Positions 16,362 through 25,735 of a DNA stretch of 50,103 nt are shown one piece after another. A program made the translations under genes and the position numbers. How positions within the stretch are numbered: the first letter of the stretch is position 1; the number at the start of each line of letters is the position of its first letter. Source of the stretch: Polaromonas sp. (GTDB taxonomy: Bacteria > Pseudomonadota > Gammaproteobacteria > Burkholderiales > Burkholderiaceae_C); assembly GCA_013298815.1 (NCBI GenBank), contig JAAFJF010000021.1, forward strand, positions 1-50,103. Direction: 5' to 3'. Under the pieces are notes generated by a model that made no database searches, was not told the DNA's origin, and saw only the letters and a program-made list of their open reading frames with translations.

Positions 16362-18071
16362 CTAGTTTATTTTCGGATTTTTCAAAGCATTTTGCGTGAT
16401 CTGCGACAAACTGCCACGGGTGGAAATCACCTCGGGGTCTAACGTCACCTCTATCAGTGTGCCTTGCGGGCGCGCTAGCGCCGCCACCAGTTCTGCCTCA
16501 AACTCGCCTGTTTGGGTGATGCGCACGCCCACATAGCCGTAGGCGCGCGCCAGCCCCGCAAAGTCGGGGTTACTCAGCTGCGTGCCGCTGACGTTGCGCG
16601 GATATTCGCGCTCTTGGTGCATGCGTATCGTGCCAAACATACCGTTGTTGAGCAGCAAAACAATGCTTTTGGCACCGCATTGGACGGCGGTGGCCAGCTC
16701 CTGCCCGTTCATCATGAAATCGCCGTCACCCGCGATGGTGAAAGCGACCCGTTGACCGACGATAGAAGCCGAAATCCCAGCAGGCACGCCGTAACCCATC
16801 GCGCCGTTGGTCGGCGCGAGCTGGGTTTTGAAGCCTTTGGCCAGACCGTGGTATTTGAAGAAACGGTGCAGCCAACTGGCAAAGTTGCCAGCACCGTTGG
16901 TCAACACAGCGTCTGCAGGCAGGTGTTGTTGCAGGGTGGCGACGATGGCGGGCATGTCGATGGTGCCGGGGAGTTTCAACCCGCCATTGGCCGGGTCGAT
17001 ATTATCGAGGTAATCGTTATTGGCATCTTGTGCCCACGCTTGCCATGGCAATATGGGCGGCGCAGAAATGACTTCCAGCGACCTAGCTGCCGCACTCATG
17101 CTGGCATGAATTGACAGATCAGCCTGATAAACACGGCCCAATTCTTCGGCACTGGCATGGATGTGCACCAGTTTTTGAGTAGATTGGGGCGCTTGCAGCA
17201 GCGTGTAACCGCCGGTAGTCATCTCGCCCAGCCGGGGGCCGATGGCGATGATCAAATCGCTTTGCTTGATGCGCGCCGCCAGCTTGGGGTTGATGCCTAT
17301 GCCCACATCGCCTGCGTAAAGCGGGTGAAAATTGTCAAACGTGTCCTGAAAGCGAAAGGCATTGCCCACTGGCAGCGACCAGTTCTCGGCAAAACGCTGC
17401 AGCGCCTGCGCGGCTTGCACCGTCCAGCCCCCGCCACCGGCGATAACAAAGGGGCGCTCGGCTTGCAGCAGCATCTCGCGCAGGGTGCGCAGGCTACCGG
17501 GATCGCTCCAGGCCTCGGCCGGCGTGACCTTGGGCAAAGGTTGGGCGTCCACCATCTGCGTCAGCATGTCTTCGGGCAACACCACGACCACGGGACCGGG
17601 ACGGCCGTTCATAGCGGTGGCAAAGGCGCGGGCGACATATTCAGGGATGCGTTTGGCATCGTCAATGCGCTCTACCCGCTTGGCCATGCCACCTGTGGAG
17701 GGGCCAAAGAAGCTGTGGTAATTCACCTCTTGGAAAGCCTCGCGGTCACGAGTGTCGCTGGCTACATCGCCGACAAACAGCACCATGGGCGTGGAATCTT
17801 GAAAAGCCGTGTGTACGCCAATCGACGCATTGGTCGCACCCGGCCCGCGCGTAACGAAACAGACTCCGGGGCGACCTGTGAGCTTGCCAGCCGCTTCGGC
17901 CATGAAAGCCGCACCGCCTTCTTGGCGGTTGATGACAAATTGGATATCTGGGTAGGCGTGAAAGCCGTCCAGCACCGCCAGAAAGCTCTCACCGGGTACG
18001 CCAAAGGCATGCGTCACCCCTTGGGCAACGAGGCATTCGACCAACAAATGGCCGGCTAATTGTTTTGTCAT
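16362..18071 (-). CDS. Thiamine-pyrophosphate-dependent acetolactate-synthase-like enzyme
   Basis: This 569-residue TPP enzyme has the three-domain plan of acetolactate synthase and relatives. The N-terminal Pyr domain has catalytic Glu51 in NRQEGGAAFMAEAAG and the RGPGATNASIGVHTAFQDSTPM segment. The C-terminal PP domain has the cofactor motif starting GDGDFMMNGQELATAV (about residue 445) and ending LLLNN. The start at 18071 is favoured because AGGACAGC precedes that ATG; a longer frame from 18140 would overlap the MFS gene. No regulatory (IlvN-like) subunit is nearby, so this is unlikely to be the biosynthetic IlvB. It may decarboxylate or ligate a 2-oxo acid; substrate unknown. Confidence 0.85.
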   Translation of the reverse strand: MTKQLAGHLLVECLVAQGVTHAFGVPGESFLAVLDGFHAYPDIQFVINRQEGGAAFMAEAAGKLTGRPGVCFVTRGPGATNASIGVHTAFQDSTPMVLFVGDVASDTRDREAFQEVNYHSFFGPSTGGMAKRVERIDDAKRIPEYVARAFATAMNGRPGPVVVVLPEDMLTQMVDAQPLPKVTPAEAWSDPGSLRTLREMLLQAERPFVIAGGGGWTVQAAQALQRFAENWSLPVGNAFRFQDTFDNFHPLYAGDVGIGINPKLAARIKQSDLIIAIGPRLGEMTTGGYTLLQAPQSTQKLVHIHASAEELGRVYQADLSIHASMSAAARSLEVISAPPILPWQAWAQDANNDYLDNIDPANGGLKLPGTIDMPAIVATLQQHLPADAVLTNGAGNFASWLHRFFKYHGLAKGFKTQLAPTNGAMGYGVPAGISASIVGQRVAFTIAGDGDFMMNGQELATAVQCGAKSIVLLLNNGMFGTIRMHQEREYPRNVSGTQLSNPDFAGLARAYGYVGVRITQTGEFEAELVAALARPQGTLIEVTLDPEVISTRGSLSQITQNALKNPKIN

Positions 18072-18102
18072 GCTGTCCTGTTTATTTAATTTCTTGATAT
18101 TT

Positions 18103-19353
18103 TTAAGCTTTGCCAGTTTGTTGCCCAACGCTTCTGGCAAAAACGATGCTAATCAGCAGCACGAAAGCCACAGCGTACAAACAAGCGCTGTAAAGCTGCC
18201 TGTCCATCAATGCGCCAAAAATCAAGGGTGCGACCGCAAAGCCTACATCAAAACCCGAATAAACCGTACCATACATACGACCCGATGCGCCTTTAGGTGT
18301 GGCATTTTTAACCATCATATCGCGGCTAGGGTTGCCAATACCTACTACAAAACCTGTAGCAGCCAAGGCAACCATTGTGCCGACTGCACCCAAAATACCA
18401 GTTGCACACAGCATCAACAACACCGCACCGACTGCATAGCAGATCATGATGGCTTTGTCGCTACTCACGCCACGTTTGGTTTGACTAGACGCAATAAACC
18501 CACCGACCAAGATGCCTAATGCGCCACACAGCAAATAAGCGGTTAGGGTCAGCGTTGCCATTTCAAAGCTGACGCCATGCAGGGCTTTGAGGATGGGAAC
18601 AGAAAAACTTTGCACCATCGCCAATGTCACGGTAGACAGCATGAAAAACCCAAAACACCACCATACAACGGGGAGTTTCAAAAACGCAAAATCGCTTTCT
18701 TTTTTAACAATTGTGCTGTCTGAGCGAATCACTTCTGTCAAAAAGCTTTCACGATTCACCCACAGAATCAACAAAACCACTGCATACAACAATGCGGCGG
18801 AAAAATAAGCATTGCGCCAGCCGACCAGTGCCGTCATACCAGCATAAAACATCGGTGCTATCGCCCACCCAAAGCTACCCGAAATGCCGTGCGTGCTGAA
18901 CGCATGTCCCAGACGCGGCTGAGACACCCGCTGGTTCAGTATCGTGAAATCACAAGGATGAAACGGTGAGTTGCCCAAACCCGCCAAAGCAGCGGCTACT
19001 ATCAACCAGCTGTAGCCTTGAGCAAACGCAGCCACCAACGCCGCCAACAGAAACACAGCAATCGCAGAAAACAGCACTGGCCGTGCACCAATACGATCCA
19101 CCCAAAACCCAGACAGGGCTTGCCCGACGCCAGAAACGATAAAGAAAACAGTGACCAAGAACCCCAATTGCGAGAAACTCAGCGCAAACTCTTTTTGAAA
19201 TACCGGAAACAAGGGCACCAGCAGCAAATGCGAAAAGTGCGAGATGGCATGCGCCATGCTCACCAAGCCGATGATTTTGGCGTCTTGCCTTAGTGGAATA
19301 GGGTCGGGAACAGGCTTTAAATCAACCGTAGCAGCTAAAGTGTCAATACTCAT
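18103..19353 (-). CDS. MFS transporter
   Basis: This 416-residue inner-membrane protein has about twelve hydrophobic helices. Its general shape (HAISHFSHLLLVPLFPVFQKEFALSFSQLGFL, then WVDRIGARPVLF between helices 2 and 3) matches Fsr-like and sugar/organic-anion major facilitator proteins. It is the first gene of the minus-strand cluster (MFS, TPP enzyme, serine hydrolase, M29-like protein), with a 31-bp gap to the TPP enzyme. This suggests it imports or exports the pathway substrate. It is followed upstream by a 55-bp gap to the end of clpB. Confidence 0.88.
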   Translation of the reverse strand: MSIDTLAATVDLKPVPDPIPLRQDAKIIGLVSMAHAISHFSHLLLVPLFPVFQKEFALSFSQLGFLVTVFFIVSGVGQALSGFWVDRIGARPVLFSAIAVFLLAALVAAFAQGYSWLIVAAALAGLGNSPFHPCDFTILNQRVSQPRLGHAFSTHGISGSFGWAIAPMFYAGMTALVGWRNAYFSAALLYAVVLLILWVNRESFLTEVIRSDSTIVKKESDFAFLKLPVVWWCFGFFMLSTVTLAMVQSFSVPILKALHGVSFEMATLTLTAYLLCGALGILVGGFIASSQTKRGVSSDKAIMICYAVGAVLLMLCATGILGAVGTMVALAATGFVVGIGNPSRDMMVKNATPKGASGRMYGTVYSGFDVGFAVAPLIFGALMDRQLYSACLYAVAFVLLISIVFARSVGQQTGKA

Positions 19354-19408
19354 GCCACGATGATAACAAGCCTGCTTAGGCTACGCTGTCACTTACATAC
19401 GCTTATGT

Positions 19409-22012
19409 TTACTTGAAAACGAACTGTCCAGGCGCATGAATAGGGTCTACGCTGACCGCAATACTGCTTTTGGGCAGGAATTTTCCCTCCAAAATCAACT
19501 TGGACAGCGGGTTTTCAATCCGCTGCTGAATGGCGCGCTTCAACGGACGCGCACCAAACACGGGATCGAACCCAACTTTCGCCAGCTCAGCCAAGGCAGC
19601 ATTCGACACATCCAAGGTCAACTCCATCTTCGCCAGACGCGCTTGCAAGATTTTGAGCTGAATGGCCGCAATCGACTCGATTTCTTTGACGCCCAAGGCA
19701 TGGAAGACCACGGTTTCATCAATGCGATTCAAAAATTCGGGGCGGAAATGGTCTTTCAACTCATCCCACACCGCGTCTTTGACCTCATCGTAGGGCTTGC
19801 CCACCATAGCTTGGATTTTGTGTGAACCGATGTTGCTGGTCATCACGATCACGGCATTTTTGAAGTCCACGGTACGACCCTGGCCATCGGTCAAACGGCC
19901 ATCATCCAACACCTGCAGAAGCACGTTGTACACGTCAGGATGCGCCTTTTCGACCTCATCGAGCAGGATCACGCTGTAGGGTTTGCGACGCACGGCCTCG
20001 GTCAAATAACCGCCCTCCTCGTAACCCACGTAGCCCGGTGGTGCACCAATCAGCCGCGCCACCGAATGCTTCTCCATGAACTCACTCATGTCGATGCGGA
20101 TCAAATGGTCTTCAGAGTCAAACAAAAAGCCCGCCAGCGCCTTGCACAGCTCGGTTTTACCCACACCCGTGGGGCCGAGGAACAGGAAAGAACCCGTTGG
20201 ACGGTTCGGGTCAGACAAGCCAGCGCGTGAACGGCGAATCGCGTTCGCCACCGCCGTGATGGCTTCTTCCTGACCCACCACGCGGTCATGCAGCTTGACT
20301 TCCATCTGCAAGAGCTTGTCGCGCTCGCCCTGCATGAGTTTGCTCACAGGGATGCCGGTTGCACGCGCCACGACTTCGGCGATTTCTTCGGCTCCGACTT
20401 GGGTGCGAAGTAACCTTGGTTTTGAATTGCCGTCTTTTTCGCCCTTCTCTTCTACAGCTTGCGCTTCTTTCAAGCGTTTTTGTAGCTCCGGCAATTTGCC
20501 ATAAGTGAGTTCTGAAACCTTCGCCAAATCACCTTTACGGGTGAAGTCCTCAATTTGAAACTTAACTTTTTCCAACTCTTCCATGACCGTTTTCGAGCCT
20601 TGTGCCAGCGCTTTTTCAGCTTGCCAGATTTCATCTAGGTCAGAAATTTCCTTTTGTAGGGTCAGAATTTCTTCTTCAATCAAACTCAAGCGCTTTTGCG
20701 ACGCTTCGTCTTTTTCGCGTTTCACAGCTTCGCGTTCAATCTGCAGTTGAATCAAGCGACGGTCCAGCTTGTCCATCACTTCGGGTTTGGAATCCAGCTC
20801 GATCTTGATTTTGGAGGCGGCTTCGTCGATCAAATCAATCGCCTTGTCCGGCAAAAACCGGTCGGTGATGTAACGGTGGCTCAACTCTGCAGCCGCGACA
20901 ATCGCCGGGTCGGTGATTTGCACGCCGTGATGCACTTCGTACTTCTCTTGCAAGCCACGCAAGATCGCAATGGTTGCCTCAACCGTAGGCTCACCTACCA
21001 GAATCTTTTGAAAACGACGCTCCAATGCCGCGTCTTTTTCGATGTATTTGCGGTATTCGTCCAGCGTGGTCGCGCCCACACAATGCAGCTCGCCCCGCGC
21101 CAAAGCGGGTTTGAGCATGTTGCCCGCGTCCATCGCGCCCTCGGCTTTGCCCGCACCGACCATGGTGTGCAGCTCGTCAATGAACACAATCGTTTGGCCT
21201 TCGTCTTTCGCCAAGTCTTTCAGCACGGTTTTCAGGCGCTCTTCAAACTCACCACGGAATTTAGCGCCTGCTAACAAAGCCGCCATGTCCAAGCTCAGCA
21301 CCCGTTTGCCTTTGAGGGATTCAGGCACTTCACCCGCCACAATGCGCTGCGCCAAACCTTCCACAATCGCGGTTTTACCGACACCAGGTTCGCCAATCAG
21401 CACCGGGTTGTTTTTGGTACGGCGCTGCAGCACCTGAATAGCGCGGCGGATTTCATCGTCGCGACCAATCACCGGGTCCAGCTTGCCCATGCGGGCGCGC
21501 TCGGTCAGGTCGATGCAGTATTTTTTGAGGGATTCACGCTGGTCTTCAGCATCGGCACTGTCCATATTTTGACCACCGCGCACAGCGTCGATAGCGGATT
21601 CCAATGACTTGCGGTTCATGCCATTGGCTTTGACCAGCTTGCCCAGTTCCCCATTTCCGCCTTTGAAGTCACACAAGGCTAGCAAAAACAGTTCACTGGC
21701 GACAAACTGGTCGCCGCGCTTCATGGCTTCTTTTTCGGTGCTTTGCAGCAGACTGAGCAAATCGCGCCCCGGCTGCACCAGTTCCTGACCTTGTACCTGC
21801 GGCAGTTTTTTGATCTGCTCGTCAACCCCCGCCAACAAGGCGGCCACATTCACACCAGCACGTTGCAACAGCGCTTTGGGCCCTTCGTCTTGACGCAGCA
21901 TCGCTGCCAGCAAATGTGCCGGCTCAATATATGGGTGATCCTGCCCCACAGCCAGACTTTGCGCCTCACTCAAAGCTTCTTGAAATTTGGTGGTTAGTTT
22001 GTCCGCACGCAT
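19409..22012 (-). CDS. clpB: ATP-dependent chaperone ClpB
   Basis: This 867-residue disaggregase cooperates with DnaK to rescue heat-aggregated proteins. It has the N-terminal Clp repeat domain ([20 protein letters not shown]), AAA+ domain 1 with Walker [10 protein letters not shown] near residue 206, a long coiled-coil middle domain (about 410-530, rich in E, K and Q), and AAA+ domain 2 with GPTGVGKTE near residue 607. The length and the absence of any break indicate an intact gene. AGGAG precedes the ATG by about nine bases. A candidate heat-shock promoter lies in the 72-bp gap to moaE. It is probably transcribed both from that promoter and by read-through from moaE. Confidence 0.97.
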   Translation of the reverse strand: MRADKLTTKFQEALSEAQSLAVGQDHPYIEPAHLLAAMLRQDEGPKALLQRAGVNVAALLAGVDEQIKKLPQVQGQELVQPGRDLLSLLQSTEKEAMKRGDQFVASELFLLALCDFKGGNGELGKLVKANGMNRKSLESAIDAVRGGQNMDSADAEDQRESLKKYCIDLTERARMGKLDPVIGRDDEIRRAIQVLQRRTKNNPVLIGEPGVGKTAIVEGLAQRIVAGEVPESLKGKRVLSLDMAALLAGAKFRGEFEERLKTVLKDLAKDEGQTIVFIDELHTMVGAGKAEGAMDAGNMLKPALARGELHCVGATTLDEYRKYIEKDAALERRFQKILVGEPTVEATIAILRGLQEKYEVHHGVQITDPAIVAAAELSHRYITDRFLPDKAIDLIDEAASKIKIELDSKPEVMDKLDRRLIQLQIEREAVKREKDEASQKRLSLIEEEILTLQKEISDLDEIWQAEKALAQGSKTVMEELEKVKFQIEDFTRKGDLAKVSELTYGKLPELQKRLKEAQAVEEKGEKDGNSKPRLLRTQVGAEEIAEVVARATGIPVSKLMQGERDKLLQMEVKLHDRVVGQEEAITAVANAIRRSRAGLSDPNRPTGSFLFLGPTGVGKTELCKALAGFLFDSEDHLIRIDMSEFMEKHSVARLIGAPPGYVGYEEGGYLTEAVRRKPYSVILLDEVEKAHPDVYNVLLQVLDDGRLTDGQGRTVDFKNAVIVMTSNIGSHKIQAMVGKPYDEVKDAVWDELKDHFRPEFLNRIDETVVFHALGVKEIESIAAIQLKILQARLAKMELTLDVSNAALAELAKVGFDPVFGARPLKRAIQQRIENPLSKLILEGKFLPKSSIAVSVDPIHAPGQFVFK

Positions 22013-22048
22013 GGCTGTAACTCCTAAGAATGTTCTGAATTACGCTGT

Positions 22049-22076
22049 ATTTTGGGACGATACGCAGAAATTCAAT
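22049..22076 (-). promoter_or_regulatory. Candidate sigma-32 (heat shock) promoter for clpB
   Basis: On the minus strand, ATTGAAT (22076-22070), a 13-nt spacer and CCCAAAAT (22056-22049) approximate the RpoH consensus CTTGAAA / CCCATNT. The site lies 37 bp before the clpB start. Match is partial, so this rests mainly on the expectation that clpB is heat-inducible. Confidence 0.3.
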
Positions 22077-22084
22077 CCTCGTAG

Positions 22085-22573
22085 CTACTTCCACTTCGCC
22101 AGCGCTGCATCATCGCTGGCGCGGGCATCCACCCAACGTGCTGCTGTGGCGGCGTTTGGGGTCAACTCTTTCTTCCAAAACGGGGCTTGGGTTTTGAGGT
22201 AATCCATCACAAATTCACATGCTTGGAAGGACTCGCCACGGTGTGCCGACGTTACCGCCACCATGACGATTTGATCCATAGGCTGCAACTTGCCGATGCG
22301 GTGGATGACGCGCACGGCGTAGATGTCAAAACGGTCAAAAGCCGCATCAAGCGTCGCCTCAATCGACTTTTCGGTCATGCCGGGGTAGTGTTCCAGCTCC
22401 AATTCGCTGACCGCATCGCCATCGTTGATGTCGCGTACTGTGCCGACGAAGGCGCAGACTGCACCTACGCGTTTGTCTGCAGCGCGTAATTTGGCAACTT
22501 CTGCGCTGAGGTCGAAATCTTCGGTTTGCACCGAAACCCGTGGCAAAACTCGTGATTCAACGTGGGCTTGCAT
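22085..22573 (-). CDS. moaE: Molybdopterin synthase catalytic subunit MoaE
   Basis: This 162-residue large subunit of molybdopterin synthase transfers sulfur from MoaD thiocarboxylate to precursor Z. Characteristic segments are VGAVCAFVGTVRD, LELEHYPGMTEKSIE, the basic VIHRIGKLQPMDQIVMVAVTSAHRGESFQAC and the active-site lysine region KTQAPFWKKE. A short C-terminal extension (ASDDAALAKWK) is present. The ATG lies 5 bp after the moaD stop codon, placing it in the moeA-moaD-moaE unit. Confidence 0.95.
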   Translation of the reverse strand: MQAHVESRVLPRVSVQTEDFDLSAEVAKLRAADKRVGAVCAFVGTVRDINDGDAVSELELEHYPGMTEKSIEATLDAAFDRFDIYAVRVIHRIGKLQPMDQIVMVAVTSAHRGESFQACEFVMDYLKTQAPFWKKELTPNAATAARWVDARASDDAALAKWK

Positions 22574-22578
22574 CGTTC

Positions 22579-22851
22579 TTAGCCGCCGGTGACAGGTGGG
22601 AAAAACGCAACTTCACAGCCTTCCAGCAAAACGGCTGCATCGTCGCTCATGTCCTGGTTCAAAGCCATGCGCAGGGTACGACCTTTGAATGCGGCGTCCA
22701 AGCTTTCGGCATACGCCCCACCCCGTGCGACCAGTTCGCCGCGCAACTGCCCCAGCGTGGTAGCCGTGGTTTGCAGTACTTCAGAGCCTTGACCGATGGA
22801 CTCGCGGATCGAGGCGAAGTATCTAACTTTGACGTTGAGGGTGACTTTCAT
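22579..22851 (-). CDS. moaD: Molybdopterin synthase sulfur carrier subunit MoaD
   Basis: This 90-residue ubiquitin-fold protein is activated by MoeB as a C-terminal thiocarboxylate and donates sulfur to MoaE. It ends in the essential Gly-Gly (EVAFFPPVTGG). The start at 22851 (MKVTLNVKVRYFASIRE) gives the usual MoaD N-terminus; a longer frame to 22935 runs back into moeA. It starts 7 bp after the moeA stop codon and is followed by moaE after 5 bp, so the three are one transcription unit. Confidence 0.93.
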   Translation of the reverse strand: MKVTLNVKVRYFASIRESIGQGSEVLQTTATTLGQLRGELVARGGAYAESLDAAFKGRTLRMALNQDMSDDAAVLLEGCEVAFFPPVTGG

Positions 22852-22858
22852 GGGTGTT

Positions 22859-24178
22859 TCAGGATAAAAGTTCAGCAAATGACACAAACTGAACCATATC
22901 ACCAACCGCAATCGTCTGCCCAGGTGGGTTATCAACCAAGCCGTCGCCCCACACGGCTGACGTCAAAACGCCAGAGCTTTGATTAGCAAACAAATCCAAG
23001 CCCCCCGCCGCATTGCGTTTAACTCGCAGGAATTCACGGCGTTTATCGGCTCTAGCCCAAGTAAAGTCTGCCTGAACAGCTATTGATTTGATAGTGATTT
23101 GATCCACGTCCTGCTCGCCCTGCAGTTTGAGCAAAAACGGGCGAACCAAGAGCAAAAACGTCACGAAACTGGAGACTGGATTACCTGGTAATCCAATGAA
23201 GTGACAGGAATTATCCGTTCGTGTTGAGCTTGTCGAAGCCTTCACAGACCCTTCGACAGGCTCAGGGCGAACGGTTTTGTGTATCTTTCCATACGCAAAC
23301 GGTTTGCCCGGTTTGATGGCGATTTGCCACAAATTCAGCTCGCCCAGCGCCTGCACGGCGGGTTTGATGTGGTCTTCTTCCCCGACTGAGACGCCGCCAC
23401 TGGTCAAAATCAGGTCGTGCCCCTCGGCAGCGCTACGCAAAGCGGCTTTGGTTGCATCCAAGTTGTCAGGCACGATGCCCATATCAGTGACAACACAACC
23501 CAGCCGCTGCAATAAAGCGCGCAAAAAGAAACGGTTGGAGTTGTAAATGCTGCCTGCGGGCATATCCTGCGGGGCAATGTCACCGGGCATGACCAGCTCA
23601 TCACCCGTAGAAAACAACGCCACTTTCGGGCGTCGCACCACTGGCAGGGCAGCCAATCCAATACTAGCCGCTAGCCCAAGCGATGCAGGCGTGAGGCGCT
23701 CGCCTTTTTGGAGCACCACCGCACCCAAAGCCACATCTTCGCCAGCGCGGCGAATCCATTGGCCGGATTTTGGGACAGCATTGACTCGGATACTGGTATT
23801 TCCTGCTGCATCGGTAATTACGTCGCATTCTTCTTGCATCACCACCGCGTCCGCACCAGCTGGAATGGACGCACCCGTGAAGATGCGAGCGGCCGAGCCC
23901 ACTTGCAAAGCCGTGCCGACACTACCGGCCGGAATGCGCTGGCTGACATTCAAGACCGTTCCGGCAGCACTTACATCCTCACAGCGCATCGCGTAACCGT
24001 CCATGGAGCTGTTATCCTGCGGCGGCACGTGCAAGCTGGAGAGCATGTTTTGCGCCAAAACGCGGCCATCGGCGTCGAAGGTGGAAACCGCCTCAACAAC
24101 ATGCAACGTGCTGACCTGGGCCAGCAGCTCAGCTAAAGCAATATCCAAAGGTTTCAGCGGCGCGCGTGCAGGTGTCAT
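22859..24178 (-). CDS. moeA: Molybdopterin molybdenumtransferase MoeA, with in-frame palindromic element
   Basis: This 439-residue enzyme inserts molybdate into adenylated molybdopterin. Family motifs are DNSSMDGYAM, RIFTGASIPAGADAVVMQEE, FSTGDELV, YNSNRFFLRALL, LTSGGVSVGEEDHIKPA and GLPGNPVSSFVTF. Between KPFAYGKIH and the GLPGNPVSS motif the protein carries an extra segment of about 20 residues reading VRPEPVEGSVKASTS..., encoded by a palindromic repeat at 23215-23274. The frame is maintained, and the insertion falls in a surface loop position, so the enzyme may still work. It is the first gene of the moeA-moaD-moaE unit, separated from thrC by 114 bp holding a dispersed repeat. Confidence 0.93.
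   Translation of the reverse strand: MTPARAPLKPLDIALAELLAQVSTLHVVEAVSTFDADGRVLAQNMLSSLHVPPQDNSSMDGYAMRCEDVSAAGTVLNVSQRIPAGSVGTALQVGSAARIFTGASIPAGADAVVMQEECDVITDAAGNTSIRVNAVPKSGQWIRRAGEDVALGAVVLQKGERLTPASLGLAASIGLAALPVVRRPKVALFSTGDELVMPGDIAPQDMPAGSIYNSNRFFLRALLQRLGCVVTDMGIVPDNLDATKAALRSAAEGHDLILTSGGVSVGEEDHIKPAVQALGELNLWQIAIKPGKPFAYGKIHKTVRPEPVEGSVKASTSSTRTDNSCHFIGLPGNPVSSFVTFLLLVRPFLLKLQGEQDVDQITIKSIAVQADFTWARADKRREFLRVKRNAAGGLDLFANQSSGVLTSAVWGDGLVDNPPGQTIAVGDMVQFVSFAELLS
23215..23274. repeat. RPEPVEG-type palindromic element inside moeA
   Basis: This inverted repeat has 24-bp arms: CCGTTCGTGTTGAGC... (23215-23238) against ...GCTCAGGGCGAACGG (23251-23274), with a spacer of about 12 bp. Similar palindromes, typically intergenic, are widespread in proteobacteria; when translated they give the tell-tale peptide RPEPVEG. 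Here the copy is fully in frame within moeA. Confidence 0.88.
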
Positions 24179-24212
24179 GGTAGATTACGTCACTCTTTTC
24201 TACATTACGTTA

Positions 24213-24258
24213 CTATAATTTTAATAGCTGCTCAGGCAGTAAATACTTGGGCTAGAGC
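24213..24258 (+). repeat. Dispersed structured repeat, copy 6
   Basis: CTAT-N7-ATAG, CTGC-TCAG-GCAG and AATACTTGGGCTAGAGC lie in the gap between thrC and moeA, antisense to both genes. The hairpin and its 7-nt loop are intact; the distal block has diverged from GCCGGC to TTGGGC. Confidence 0.75.
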
Positions 24259-24292
24259 AAAAAATAGCCATATTTAGGCAACAAAACGGCTA

Positions 24293-25735
24293 TTAAGCAC
24301 ACTTTTCGACGATAAACGCCTTCAACTGCGCCACATCCGCCGGCATATTGACCACGCGCTTGGGCAGAGCCTCGATGCCTTCAAACTTCGCTGGCCGATC
24401 AGGCTCTACACTCAGAGCTTCAACAATCGTTTCCGCAAACTTGATTGGCAGCGCAGTTTCCAAAACGATCATGGCAGCCCCAGCTTTGACACTACCTGCT
24501 TTGATGACGTCTCTCGCCACTTTTAAGCCGTCTGCGGTATGTGTATCAACCATTACGGCATGGGCTTTGTAGGTGCTACGGATGGTGTTCAAACGGTCGC
24601 TGTGCGTGCTTTTACCGCTCAAAAAACCGTATTTGGTGGCGGCTTCTTTGAAAGCAGGGTCTTGGCTCAAATCGAATTGACCCGATTTTGCCAACTGCGT
24701 GGTGAACAAATCTTTGGTCTTGGCGGCATCACGCCCCAGCAAATCGAACACAAAACGCTCAAAATTGGACGCTTTGGAGATGTCCATGGACGGGCTTGAT
24801 GTCTCATGCGTATCAGCCGTGCCGCGCACGCGGTAGACGCCGGTGCGGAAAAACTCGTCCAACACGTCGTTTTCATTGGTGGCGACGACCAGTTTGTCAA
24901 TCGGTAAACCCATCATACGCGCAACATGACCAGCGCAGACGTTGCCAAAATTGCCACTAGGTACGGTGAAGTTGACCTTTGATGAGTTCGAGCCAGTCGC
25001 CTGAAAGTAACCCGCAAAGTAGTAAACGACTTGAGCCAACAATCGCGCCCAGTTGATGCTGTTGACGGTGCCAATTTTGTATTTTTTCTTGAATTCCAGG
25101 TCATTCGACACTGCTTTGACCATGTCCTGGCAGTCGTCAAACACGCCTTCAATGGCGATGTTGTGGATGTTCTCGTCCATCAGGCTGAACATCTGCGCCT
25201 GCTGGAAAGCGCTCATGCGGCCTTGTGGGCTGGTCATGAAGACACGGACACCGCGTTTGCCACGCATGGCGTACTCTGCTGCGCTGCCAGTGTCGCCACT
25301 GGTTGCGCCAAAAATGTTCAGCGTTTCACCACGGCGTGCCAACTCATATTCAAACAAATTGCCGAGCAATTGCATCGCCATGTCTTTGAACGCTAGTGTC
25401 GGGCCGTTGGACAGCGCCTCTAGGTACAGCTTGTCGTCCAGCTCTTTCAGCGGAACGATTTCCTTAGTCCCAAACACTTCTTTGGTGTAGGTTTTGCGGC
25501 AAAGCGCTTGCAAATCAGCAGCAGGAATATCGTCAATGTAGAGCGACAAAATCGCAAACGCCAAATCGGCATAACCATGCTTGTCGTAAATATCGCGCAA
25601 CTTGCCCAAGGCAACATCGTTGATTTGTGGATAGCTTTGCGGCAAATACAAGCCGCCATCGGGCGCTAAACCTTCAAGCAGGATTTCGCAGAATTTTCTA
25701 GGCGTTGAGTCGCCACGAGTGGACAAGTAATTCAT
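24293..25735 (-). CDS. thrC: Threonine synthase
   Basis: This 480-residue PLP enzyme converts O-phosphohomoserine to threonine. The PLP lysine is Lys117 in GPTLAFKDMAMQLLG, and the phosphate-binding region is ATSGDTGSAAEYA. The N-terminus MNYLSTRGDSTPRKF is that of the long ThrC type. It starts directly after the hom stop codon (no gap), so the two are co-transcribed and jointly form the final threonine branch. Length is normal. Confidence 0.96.
   Translation of the reverse strand: MNYLSTRGDSTPRKFCEILLEGLAPDGGLYLPQSYPQINDVALGKLRDIYDKHGYADLAFAILSLYIDDIPAADLQALCRKTYTKEVFGTKEIVPLKELDDKLYLEALSNGPTLAFKDMAMQLLGNLFEYELARRGETLNIFGATSGDTGSAAEYAMRGKRGVRVFMTSPQGRMSAFQQAQMFSLMDENIHNIAIEGVFDDCQDMVKAVSNDLEFKKKYKIGTVNSINWARLLAQVVYYFAGYFQATGSNSSKVNFTVPSGNFGNVCAGHVARMMGLPIDKLVVATNENDVLDEFFRTGVYRVRGTADTHETSSPSMDISKASNFERFVFDLLGRDAAKTKDLFTTQLAKSGQFDLSQDPAFKEAATKYGFLSGKSTHSDRLNTIRSTYKAHAVMVDTHTADGLKVARDVIKAGSVKAGAAMIVLETALPIKFAETIVEALSVEPDRPAKFEGIEALPKRVVNMPADVAQLKAFIVEKCA

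Noticed and set aside
17157-18059. 300-codon plus-strand frame opposite the TPP enzyme
   Set aside because: The minus-strand frame carries the TPP motif and catalytic Glu; the antisense product has no family features.
19355-19405. Possible further copy of the dispersed repeat (CCTGCTTAGGCTACGCTG)
   Set aside because: Lacks the CTAT/ATAG hairpin and the AATACGC block in the right spacing; similarity is too short to separate from chance.
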